From contig NZ_SDWV01000017.1 of assembly GCF_004137345.1 (NCBI RefSeq), positions 1 through 64,000 of the forward strand: a stretch of DNA of 64,000 nucleotides. The letters are read 5' to 3'. The position numbers and the translations under genes were made by a program. This document shows positions 1 to 6,711 of this stretch, in pieces. The notes beneath the pieces are model-generated. The model ran no database searches and had not been told where the DNA came from. It saw only the letters and a program-made list of their open reading frames with translations. Positions within the stretch are counted from its first letter, which is position 1; each line of letters begins with the position of its first letter. Source of the stretch: Nocardioides zhouii (lineage in GTDB: Bacteria > Actinomycetota > Actinomycetes > Propionibacteriales > Nocardioidaceae).

Positions 1-71
1 CGGTGGTCCGGTGGGGACCAGGGGTGCATCGGCAGCCCATCTGGAACTACCGACAAGAGGATGGTGCACCA

Positions 72-686
72 GTGAGCATCAATCCCACGTCAGAGCGCAT
101 CGAGGACGAGCTGGTCCGTCGCCTCATGCACCAACGCATCATCGTGCTGGGGGAGGAGCTGCGCGAGGGCAACGGCAACCGGCTGATGCATCAGCTGCTG
201 CTGCTCTCCGCCGAGGACCCCCACTCCGACATCAGCCTCTGGATCAACTCGCCGGGCGGCTCCGTCTCGGCGATGCTCGCGATCCACGACGTCATGCAGC
301 TGATCCCCAACGACGTCAGCACCCTGGCGATGGGGATGGCGGCCAGCGCCGGCCAGTTCCTGCTGTCGGCGGGCACGCCCGGCAAGAGGTACGCCCTGCC
401 GCACTCGCGCGTGCTGCTGCACCAGGGGTCCGCCGGCATCGGCGGCACGGCGGTCGACATCGAGATCCAGGCCGAGGACCTGCGCCTCACGCGCGACACC
501 GTCATCGGCCTGGTGTCGGGGCACACGGGACAGACCAGGGAGACGATCGAGCGGGACTCGCGGCGCGACCGGTGGTTCAGCGCCGAGGACGCGCTGGCGT
601 ACGGCTTCGTGGACGAAGTCATCTCCTCGGTCGACCACGTGACGCCGGGCCATCAGCGCCCGGTCGGACTGGCGGGTGTGCGATGA
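72..686 (+). CDS. clpP: ATP-dependent Clp protease proteolytic subunit ClpP (catalytically intact)
   Basis: Serine peptidase subunit of the Clp protease; ClpP forms two stacked heptamer rings fed by ClpX or ClpC. From GTG 72 it has 204 residues, normal for the family. The triad is visible: Ser92 in GMAASAG, His117 in VLLHQG and Asp166 in RRDRWF; the substrate-binding NSPGGSVSAM loop is present. GTG 72 follows an AGAGGATGG ribosome site and gives the usual N-terminus; the frame is open back to base 3, so an upstream start cannot be excluded at the window edge. It overlaps the next clpP-like gene by ATGA (683-686), so the two are translationally coupled. A ClgR/PopR-type regulator lies convergently downstream, like the Streptomyces clpP3-clpP4-popR setting. 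Very likely correct. Confidence 0.95.
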   Translation: MSINPTSERIEDELVRRLMHQRIIVLGEELREGNGNRLMHQLLLLSAEDPHSDISLWINSPGGSVSAMLAIHDVMQLIPNDVSTLAMGMAASAGQFLLSAGTPGKRYALPHSRVLLHQGSAGIGGTAVDIEIQAEDLRLTRDTVIGLVSGHTGQTRETIERDSRRDRWFSAEDALAYGFVDEVISSVDHVTPGHQRPVGLAGVR

Positions 687-1288
687 GCGGCTACGCGATT
701 CCGTACGTCGTCCAGCAGACGCCGCGCGGCGAGCGCACCCTCGACCTCTACTCCCGGCTGCTCTCCGAGCGGATCGTCTACCTCGGCACCGAGATCGACG
801 ACGGCGTCGCCAACGCCGTCATCGCGCAGCTGCTGCACCTGTCGTCGGAGAACCCCGAGCTCCCGATGAGCCTCTACATCAACTCACCCGGCGGCTCGAT
901 CTCGGCGATGCTCGCGATCTACGACGCGATGCAGTTCGTGAAGCCGCGCGTGGAGACGGTCTGCGTCGGACAGGCCGCGTGGACGGCGGCCGTGCTGCTG
1001 GCGGGCGGTGCGCCGGGTGGCCGGGCGATCCTGCCGCACGGCCGGGTCGTGCTGCACCAGCCGGCGACACAGGGCCGCGGCACCATCCCCGACCTGATCC
1101 TCGAGGCAGACGAGGTCGCGCGGGTCCGCCTCGAGCTCGAGGAGGTGCTGGCGCGGCACACCGGTCGTACGCCCGAGCAGATCCGGCAGGACACCGACCG
1201 GACGCTCGTGCTGCCGGGCGCCGCCGCCGTCGACTACGGCATCGTCGACACGGTCCTGGTCGACCAGGCGCCGGCGACACTGTCCTGA
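683..1288 (+). CDS. ClpP-family subunit lacking catalytic Ser and Asp (ClpR-like pseudo-subunit)
   Basis: A 201-residue ClpP-fold protein coupled to the preceding clpP by ATGA. The fold signatures are kept: NSPGGSISAM, LPHGRVVLHQP and YGIVDTVL at the C-terminus. The catalytic Ser position, normally GQAAS or GMAAS, reads GQAAW: codon 100 is TGG at 980-982. Aligning the VDYGIVD end with the preceding gene puts Thr174 (ACG, 1202-1204) where the catalytic Asp should be. Only the His (His125) remains. Known parallels are plastid and cyanobacterial ClpR subunits, which assemble with active ClpP but do not cleave. I infer a structural partner in a mixed ClpP ring. The open frame, conserved length and coupling argue against a pseudogene. 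Confidence 0.92.
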   Translation: MSGYAIPYVVQQTPRGERTLDLYSRLLSERIVYLGTEIDDGVANAVIAQLLHLSSENPELPMSLYINSPGGSISAMLAIYDAMQFVKPRVETVCVGQAAWTAAVLLAGGAPGGRAILPHGRVVLHQPATQGRGTIPDLILEADEVARVRLELEEVLARHTGRTPEQIRQDTDRTLVLPGAAAVDYGIVDTVLVDQAPATLS

Positions 1289-1374
1289 CCAACGGAGGCA
1301 GTTCGCGGCAAGGTCCCAAGCCTGACGCGGCCCACGCCCGATGGCCGTCCCGAACTTCCTACGTTGCTGGGCTG

Positions 1375-1671
1375 TCAGGCGGCGAGGGCGAGAGCGTCGG
1401 GGCGTGCGGTCCGGACGGCGAGCTCGCGGACGCTCAGGTCGAGCGCCCCGGCGATCGCCTGCAGCATCTCCGAGGACGGGTCCTTGAGGCCCCGCTCGAT
1501 CTCGGAGAGGTACTGCATCGAGACGCCGGCCCGCTCGGCCACGTCGACGAGCCGCTCGCCGCGGCCGGTCCGCTCGCGATGGAGTTCGGCTCCGACCAGC
1601 TCGCGCCACAGGGGCTCGGGCGCCGCGGGCGCGTCTGGCTGCCTGACCGGGAACCGCACGACGTCACCCAT
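1375..1671 (-). CDS. ClgR/PopR-type XRE transcriptional regulator with LAA-type C-terminus
   Basis: A 98-residue single-domain helix-turn-helix protein. The HTH lies at about residues 37-75 (LVDVAERAGVSMQYLSEIER, then the KDPSSEML helix), matching the ClgR/PopR family that activates clp genes in actinobacteria. ATG 1671 is chosen because it gives the family-like MGDVVRFPVR N-terminus. The protein ends DALALAA, resembling an ssrA-type ClpP degron; Streptomyces PopR and ClgR are known to be degraded by ClpP through a C-terminal Ala-Ala. Its position convergent with the two clpP genes fits control of the pair with turnover as feedback. The choice between PopR and ClgR subfamily is not decidable from sequence alone. 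Confidence 0.88.
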   Translation of the reverse strand: MGDVVRFPVRQPDAPAAPEPLWRELVGAELHRERTGRGERLVDVAERAGVSMQYLSEIERGLKDPSSEMLQAIAGALDLSVRELAVRTARPDALALAA

Positions 1672-1709
1672 GTCGTCGAATCTAGCCACGGCTTCCAGTC
1701 GCGGCTCGT

Positions 1710-1730
1710 CGTTCTGCTGACAGCAGAACG
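1710..1730. promoter_or_regulatory. 21-bp palindrome upstream of the ClgR/PopR-type gene
   Basis: Ten-base arms CGTTCTGCTG and CAGCAGAACG flank a single central A with no mismatch. It lies 39 bp upstream of the regulator's ATG (1671, minus strand) and abuts the stop codon of the PLP enzyme gene at 1731. It could be an autoregulatory operator or a weak terminator for the upstream gene; no T-run follows, which favours an operator. Confidence 0.5.
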
Positions 1731-2828
1731 TCAGCGCGGCCGATAGGCGAATGTCAGTGACGCGTCGAGGTCGGCGATGAGGTCCTCGGCGGCCTCGAGA
1801 CCGATGGCGAGCCGGACGAGGCCGTGGTCGCGGAACGGCTGCGCGAACGCCTCCGCCGGACCTTCGGGGTACTCCTCGTATGCCACGAGGGTCTCGTCGT
1901 GACCGAGGCTGACGGCAGAGGTGATGACGCGCAGGTTGTTGACGAACGAGAGCCGATCGGTGTGGGTTCCGCCGATGGCGAATGACACGACGCCGCCGAA
2001 CCCTCCCGACAGCTGGGCGACAGCCGCGTCGTGCTGATCGTGGCTGGGAAGGCCGGGATACGACACGTGGACGACTCGCGGGTCCGCGTCGAGGAACTCC
2101 GCGACCGCTCGGGCGTTCTCGCACTGCCGCTGCAGCCGCAACGGCAGGGTGGTGGAGCCGCGCATGATGAGCCAGGCGTTGAACGGGGAGATGGCACCGC
2201 CGGCGTGCCACATCGCACCGGTGCGGGTCTCTTCGACGAGGTCACGGTTGCCGATGATGACGCCGCCCATGGCGTCGCCGTGACCGTTGTAGTACTTCGT
2301 GAGCGAATGCATGACGAGGTTTGCGCCGTGGTCGAGCGGCCGCATCATCGGCGGTGGCGTGAAGGTCGAGTCGACGGTGAGCATCGCACCGGCGTCGTGG
2401 GCGATGCCCGCGAGAGCGGAGACGTCGGCGACGCGCAGGTCAGGGTTGGCGATGACCTCGGTGTGCACGAGCTTCGTGGTCGGGCGTACGGCCGCATGGA
2501 CCTGCTCGAGGTGGGTGACGTCGACGAAGTCGACCTCGATGCCGAGCTTCTTCGGGAACACGTCGGTGAACAGGCCCGCGACGCGCATGTAGACGACGTT
2601 GGACACGATGGCATGGTCGCCGGGGTTGAGGGTGGTGAAGAACGCGGCGTGCAGGGCGGCCATGCCGGTCCCGAACACGGCGGCGGCCTCACCGTGGTCG
2701 AGCTTGGCCAGCTTCTCCTCCAGGCCGCGCTGGTTGGCGCCGTGTTCGCGCGTGTACACCAGGCCGCGGTAGCCGGGGTCGTCGATGTCGCTGGGGTCCT
2801 CCGGGAGCCGGTAGGAGTTCGCCATCAC
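1731..2828 (-). CDS. Cys/Met metabolism PLP-dependent enzyme (methionine gamma-lyase / cystathionine synthase-lyase type)
   Basis: A PLP enzyme acting on sulfur amino acids. The Schiff-base lysine is in MHSLTKYYNGHGDAM (Lys178 from GTG 2828); VFGTGMAALHA binds the PLP phosphate and TVDSTFTPP carries the ring-stacking Asp. The boundary given is the first canonical start (GTG 2828, ATG 2825), but family-like sequence continues in frame for 42 more codons to about 2954 (DFDTLTGNTWSVHGG, then DETTGAIRTPIVMANSYRLP), and that stretch has no ATG, GTG or TTG. The full protein would be about 407 residues, the normal family length. The likely cause is a changed base at the junction with the upstream gene (see findings). 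Last gene of a regulator-monooxygenase-PLP operon. Exact substrate unknown. Confidence 0.85.
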   Translation of the reverse strand: MMANSYRLPEDPSDIDDPGYRGLVYTREHGANQRGLEEKLAKLDHGEAAAVFGTGMAALHAAFFTTLNPGDHAIVSNVVYMRVAGLFTDVFPKKLGIEVDFVDVTHLEQVHAAVRPTTKLVHTEVIANPDLRVADVSALAGIAHDAGAMLTVDSTFTPPPMMRPLDHGANLVMHSLTKYYNGHGDAMGGVIIGNRDLVEETRTGAMWHAGGAISPFNAWLIMRGSTTLPLRLQRQCENARAVAEFLDADPRVVHVSYPGLPSHDQHDAAVAQLSGGFGGVVSFAIGGTHTDRLSFVNNLRVITSAVSLGHDETLVAYEEYPEGPAEAFAQPFRDHGLVRLAIGLEAAEDLIADLDASLTFAYRPR

Positions 2829-3298
2829 GATGGGGGTGCGGATGGCGCCGGTCGTCTCGTCGGCGTGGTTGCCTCCGTGGACCGACCAGGTGTTGCCGGT
2901 GAGGGTGTCGAAGTCGTGCTTGTCCGGTCGAGCCGTGTGCGTGGCGGTCTTGACACGTCCTCCTGGTCGTCGGCGACGTGGGAGGCCCCAGCCGGAGCGG
3001 GGAGGCGGCCGTCGCCGTAGGTGGCACGGACGTCGGAGACAACTATGCGGTAGCCGTCGTACCAGCGGGCGACCTGTCCCTTGGCCTCACGGTGTTGCGG
3101 GATCCGGCCGAGCATCGCGACCGACTGCCGGTCGGCGAAGTAGTACATGGCATTGACGACGTCACCCCCGGGAGAGAGCCACTTCTCGACACGGTCGAAG
3201 CCGGGCAGGCTGCGGGCGTAGTCGTCGATCTCCGAGTCGAGGCGGTGGAACTCGTCGTCGTAGGTACCGGGCTTGAAGATGAATTGGCAGCAGATCAC
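2825..3298 (-). CDS. Antibiotic biosynthesis monooxygenase (ABM)-fold protein, apparently read through its stop
   Basis: The first ~110 residues look like a small dimeric alpha-beta barrel protein of the ABM type: MICCQFIFKPGTYDDEFHRL, then FDRVEKWLSPGGDVVNAMYY and a closing AKGQVARWYDGYRIVVS. GTG 3298 follows an AGGAG site about 8 bases upstream. The natural end should be near ...DDQEDV; instead the frame runs 42 codons of low-complexity Arg/Thr/Pro/Ser sequence that is really the out-of-frame N-terminus of the next gene, stopping at 2825. One base change at 2952 would restore a TGA at 2953-2951 and a 115-residue protein. Cofactor-free oxygenase or chaperone-like roles are both known for this fold. 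Operon partner of the XRE-cupin regulator upstream. Confidence 0.7.
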   Translation of the reverse strand: MICCQFIFKPGTYDDEFHRLDSEIDDYARSLPGFDRVEKWLSPGGDVVNAMYYFADRQSVAMLGRIPQHREAKGQVARWYDGYRIVVSDVRATYGDGRLPAPAGASHVADDQEDVSRPPRTRLDRTSTTSTPSPATPGRSTEATTPTRRPAPSAPPS

Positions 3299-3367
3299 CG
3301 GCGGTCTCCTGGGGTCGGGCTGTGTGATGCACAGGCGATGGGCCGGCGGGCGAGAGACGCGCCGAGG

Positions 3368-3973
3368 TCAGTCATGGCTGGCCTCGGTGGTCGTGGCTGT
3401 GCCGACGCCGGGCTCGAACACCGTCAGGGAGAACCGGGCCACCTCGCTGCCGTCGTTGGCGTACGAGTGGGGTGCGTCGCTGTCGAACGAGATGGCGTCG
3501 TCGACCTCGAGCACTTCGGTCTGGTCGCCTACCGTGACGCGCACCGTGCCCTCTCGGACCTGCAGGATCTCCTTCGTTCCGTGCACGTGCGCCTCGCTGT
3601 CGTGCCGGTCGCCCGGCGCCAGCGTCCAGTCCCACAGCTCGAGGATGTCCGGAGGCGTCGTACCCGCCAGCAACACGCCACGGCCGCCACCCTTCCCGGT
3701 CCAGAGGGCCGGCGCGCTGCCGGCGCGGATCACCTCGAACGGCTCGGCCTGCGGGACCGCGACCAACGCCTGAAGTCCGATGCCGAGTGCGTCGCTGAGC
3801 CGCAGGAGGGTGTTGACGCTCGGGTTCGCGGTGCCCTGCTCGACGTTGATGAGCATGCGCCTGCTCACGCCAGACCTGTCCGCGACCTGGTCGAGGGTCC
3901 ACGTGCGGGCCTGGCGCTCGGAGCGCACCCTGGCGCCGATTGCGGCCGCAAGTGCGGTGGCGGTCTCGTCCAT
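3368..3973 (-). CDS. XRE-family regulator with C-terminal cupin domain
   Basis: A 201-residue regulator: HTH_3 domain at about residues 10-65 (WTLDQVADRSGVSRRMLINV) and a cupin at about 100-190 (GDRHDSEAHVHGTKEILQV, then APHSYANDG). Such proteins bind DNA through the HTH and sense a small metabolite through the cupin. ATG 3973 gives a compact N-terminus and places the TGCAC/GTGCA palindrome immediately upstream; ATG 3991 would add six residues and run through that palindrome. Heads the operon with the ABM-fold protein and the PLP enzyme, so it probably controls their response to an amino acid or sulfur compound (inference). Confidence 0.88.
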   Translation of the reverse strand: MDETATALAAAIGARVRSERQARTWTLDQVADRSGVSRRMLINVEQGTANPSVNTLLRLSDALGIGLQALVAVPQAEPFEVIRAGSAPALWTGKGGGRGVLLAGTTPPDILELWDWTLAPGDRHDSEAHVHGTKEILQVREGTVRVTVGDQTEVLEVDDAISFDSDAPHSYANDGSEVARFSLTVFEPGVGTATTTEASHD

Positions 3974-3976
3974 GAG

Positions 3977-3990
3977 TGCACCATAGTGCA
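3977..3990. promoter_or_regulatory. Candidate operator TGCAC-CATA-GTGCA before the XRE-cupin gene
   Basis: A perfect 5-base inverted repeat with a 4-base spacer begins 4 bases upstream of ATG 3973, and a third GTGCA half-site follows at 3997-4001. The position suits autorepression. The motif is short, so chance occurrence is possible. Confidence 0.4.
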
Positions 3991-4027
3991 TCAGCGGTGC
4001 AACAATGACGCGTGGACCGCGACCGAC

Positions 4028-5488
4028 CTACGTGCCGCAGAAGGTCTGGTAGCCCGCGAAGGAGTCGGGAGCCGGGTCGGCGTAGCGCTCGAGGCCGGGG
4101 CGTACGTCGAAGGGCGCGGCGAGCACGTCGAGGAGCCGCTCGAACGGAGCGAGGTCGCCTGCGGTCGCCGCAGCCAACGCCTCCTCGACGAGGTGGTTGC
4201 GAGGGACGTACGCCGGGTTGACCCGGTCCATCGCGTCGGCGTCGGGGGAGAGGGCGAGCCAGCGCCCGGTCCAGGCGTCGAAGCCGGCCAGGTCGAGGAA
4301 CATCCCGCGCGCGGGCTCCGCGTCGCCGCGGGCGGCCGAGCCGAGCGCCCGGAAGAACGAGGTGTGGTCGGGGTGGTCGGCCGTCATCAGGACGGCGAGG
4401 TCGTTGACGAGGGTCCGCGCCGTGGCATCGTCCACGTCGTTGGCCAGGCCGAGCTTGGCGCGCATGCTGGCCGACCAGGCGGCGGTGTAGTGGTCGCGGA
4501 AGGTGCCGAGCGAGGCGCTCGCGAGGGCAACGGCGACGCCCTCGTCGTCGGCCAGCAGCGGGAGCAGCGACTCGGCGAATCGCGCCAGGTTCCACTCCAT
4601 GACGATCGGCTGGTTGCCGTAGGCGTAGCGGCCCTGCTCGTCGATCGAGCTGAAGACCGTGGTCGGGTCGAAGGCGTCGAGGAAGGCGCACGGGCCGTAG
4701 TCGATGGTCTCGCCGGAGATCGTCGTGTTGTCGGTATTCATCACGCCGTGGATGAAGCCGACGAGCATCCACTGGGCCACCAGCGCGGCCTGGGCGCGCA
4801 TGACGGCCTCGAAGAGAGCGAGGTAGGGCGCGTCCGCGTCGGCGGCCTCCGGGTGATGGCGCGCGATGGCGTGGTCGGCCAGGCGGCGCAGCAGGTCGAG
4901 ATCGTCGGTGGACCGGGCGTACTGGAAGGTGCCGACCCGCAGGTGGCTGCTCGCCACGCGCGCGAGCACCGCCCCCGGCAGCACGGTCTCGCGCCGCACG
5001 TCGCGCCCCGTCGCGACCACGCCGAGCGACCGGGTCGTCGGGATGCCGAGCGCGTGCATCGCCTCGCTCATGACGTACTCGCGGAGCATCGGACCGACCG
5101 CCGCGAAGCCGTCGCCGCCGCGCGAGAACGGCGTACGCCCCGAGCCCTTGAGATGCAGGTCGCGGACCCGACCAGAGCCGTCGACCAGCTCGCCCATCAG
5201 CAGCGCACGCCCGTCGCCGAGGCGGGGGGAGTAGCCGCCGAACTGGTGGCCGGCGTACGCCTGGGCCACGGGCGTCGCGCCCTCGGGGACCACGGTGCCG
5301 GCGAGCAGCCCGATGCCCTCGGGTCCGCGCAGCCAGTCGGCATCGAGGCCGAGGTCGGCGGCCAGCGACTCGTTCAGCACGAGCAGTCGCGGCTCCGGGG
5401 TGTCCGCGGCCTGCCACGGCAGGGCCAGGTCGGCCAGCTCGGTGGCGAACTGGGTGCCGAGCGCGGTCGTGGTCGGTGCCTGGGTCAC
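4028..5488 (-). CDS. selO: Protein adenylyltransferase SelO (YdiU/UPF0061 family)
   Basis: A pseudokinase-fold enzyme that transfers AMP from ATP to Ser, Thr or Tyr residues of proteins and is linked to oxidative-stress responses. At 486 residues it is full length for the bacterial family. Family landmarks are visible: [18 protein letters not shown] near residue 80, [15 protein letters not shown] with the ATP-contacting lysine, [11 protein letters not shown] and [12 protein letters not shown] in the catalytic centre, and the C-terminal YQTFCGT with its conserved Cys. GTG 5488 starts the protein. Transcribed alone, divergent from the GFA-family gene. Confidence 0.95.
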   Translation of the reverse strand: MTQAPTTTALGTQFATELADLALPWQAADTPEPRLLVLNESLAADLGLDADWLRGPEGIGLLAGTVVPEGATPVAQAYAGHQFGGYSPRLGDGRALLMGELVDGSGRVRDLHLKGSGRTPFSRGGDGFAAVGPMLREYVMSEAMHALGIPTTRSLGVVATGRDVRRETVLPGAVLARVASSHLRVGTFQYARSTDDLDLLRRLADHAIARHHPEAADADAPYLALFEAVMRAQAALVAQWMLVGFIHGVMNTDNTTISGETIDYGPCAFLDAFDPTTVFSSIDEQGRYAYGNQPIVMEWNLARFAESLLPLLADDEGVAVALASASLGTFRDHYTAAWSASMRAKLGLANDVDDATARTLVNDLAVLMTADHPDHTSFFRALGSAARGDAEPARGMFLDLAGFDAWTGRWLALSPDADAMDRVNPAYVPRNHLVEEALAAATAGDLAPFERLLDVLAAPFDVRPGLERYADPAPDSFAGYQTFCGT

Positions 5489-5530
5489 TTCTCGAGCCTA
5501 CGCGGCGAGCAGTCGGAGGAGGATCGGGGC

Positions 5531-5932
5531 ATGAGTACCCACGACGAGCCGGCCCGAGGGCGCAGTCTGTGCGGAGCAGTGGCGTACGTCGTCCGCGGCG
5601 ACCTGCGGCCGGTGGTCAACTGCCATTGCGCGCGCTGCCGGCGGTTCACCGGCCACCACGTGGCCGTGACCGCTGCCGCCGTCGACGACCTCGAGGTGGT
5701 CGACGCGAGGGGGGACCTGACGTGGTTCGCGGTGTCGGGAGCGGCGTACGCCTTCTGCCGCGCGTGCGGCTCGTCGCTGTTCTGGCGCAGCGAGGACTCG
5801 CCCGGGACCTGGTCGATCTGTGCCGGCACGCTCGAGGTGCCGACGCACCTGTCGACCGCGGAGGCGTGGTGGGTGTCCGAGGCGAGCGACTACGCCGCGC
5901 GCCCCGACCTGCCCGAGCGCCTCACCGAGTGA
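5531..5932 (+). CDS. GFA-family zinc protein (glutathione-dependent formaldehyde-activating enzyme-like)
   Basis: A 133-residue protein with the three cysteine pairs of the GFA/Mss4-like fold: SLCGAVAY, NCHCARCRR and FCRACGSSLFW. These bind structural and catalytic zinc in the family. True GFA adds glutathione to formaldehyde, but most bacterial members have no proven substrate, and actinobacteria generally use mycothiol, so the literal GFA reaction is doubtful. ATG 5531 is the first start; the gene is divergent from selO and converges with the GAF-ANTAR gene, ending 14 bases from it. Confidence 0.85.
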   Translation: MSTHDEPARGRSLCGAVAYVVRGDLRPVVNCHCARCRRFTGHHVAVTAAAVDDLEVVDARGDLTWFAVSGAAYAFCRACGSSLFWRSEDSPGTWSICAGTLEVPTHLSTAEAWWVSEASDYAARPDLPERLTE

Positions 5933-5946
5933 GGCTCCCGCGCCGG

Positions 5947-6648
5947 TCACTCCACGTGGTGAAGCTCGACCACGACCGCAGCGACCAGCTCGACGGGGAT
6001 GCCGGCGCGGCGAGCAGCGCCGTCGAGGTGGTCGCGCGCCTGCGCGACGGAGGTCTTGCGCCTGGCGGCGAGGATGCCGGTCGCCGTGTCCACCAGGGCG
6101 GCCTGCTTGAGCCGCTGGGGGGCCTGCTCCGCGGCCGCCCGCGTCGCGAACGACATGTCGGCGTTGGCCACCGCGCCGGGCGCCCACGCCCCGAAGATCC
6201 CGGCGAGGACCTCGTGCCTGTCGACGAAGGTGTCCTCGGCCTGCCCGTAGAGGTTGACGGTGGCCCGGATCCGGTCGTCCTCGATGACCGGAAGGGTCAG
6301 GGTGCTGTGCACACCGGCCGCGGCACTAGCCCGGGCGAAGTCCTGCCAGCGCGACTCGCTCAGCAGGCCCTCGGGTGAGGTCGCGATGCCGTGGCCCAGG
6401 TCCATCGCGTCGACGCACGGACCGCTGGCGACGTACTGCACCGCGTCGAGCACGGCGATCTCCTCATCGGTCGCGACGAGGGTGAAGGTGATGCCCTCCT
6501 CCCGCGAGGCGACGCTGACGCCGACGATGCCGGGCACGACCTCTCGGGCCCGATCGGCGGTGGAACGCAGCTGGTCGAGGAGCGACGTCTCGTCGTGCAC
6601 GGCGTCGAGCTCGTCCAGTGCCTGCAGGGTCTCGGGGATGGGCTCCAT
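5947..6648 (-). CDS. GAF and ANTAR domain RNA-binding regulator
   Basis: A 233-residue protein with a GAF sensory domain at about 25-150 (VSVASREEGITFTLVATDEE, SGPCVDAMDLG and the LTLPVIEDDR region) and an ANTAR domain at about 170-225 (DTATGILAARRKTSVAQARD). ANTAR proteins bind paired hairpins in nascent mRNA to prevent termination; the GAF-ANTAR arrangement is common in actinobacteria and usually without a known ligand. ATG 6648. It stands alone between prfC and the GFA gene. RNA target not identifiable here. Confidence 0.88.
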   Translation of the reverse strand: MEPIPETLQALDELDAVHDETSLLDQLRSTADRAREVVPGIVGVSVASREEGITFTLVATDEEIAVLDAVQYVASGPCVDAMDLGHGIATSPEGLLSESRWQDFARASAAAGVHSTLTLPVIEDDRIRATVNLYGQAEDTFVDRHEVLAGIFGAWAPGAVANADMSFATRAAAEQAPQRLKQAALVDTATGILAARRKTSVAQARDHLDGAARRAGIPVELVAAVVVELHHVE

Positions 6649-6711
6649 GCCTCTGTTATCCCACGCCCGGAGATGCTCCGGGCCTACCCCGGCGGCTGTG
6701 CGGAGGGAGGC

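Noticed and set aside
2978..5932. A 984-codon plus-strand frame covering selO and its neighbours.
   Set aside because: Only its last 133 codons (from ATG 5531) are a real gene, the GFA-family protein; the rest is antisense to recognised genes.
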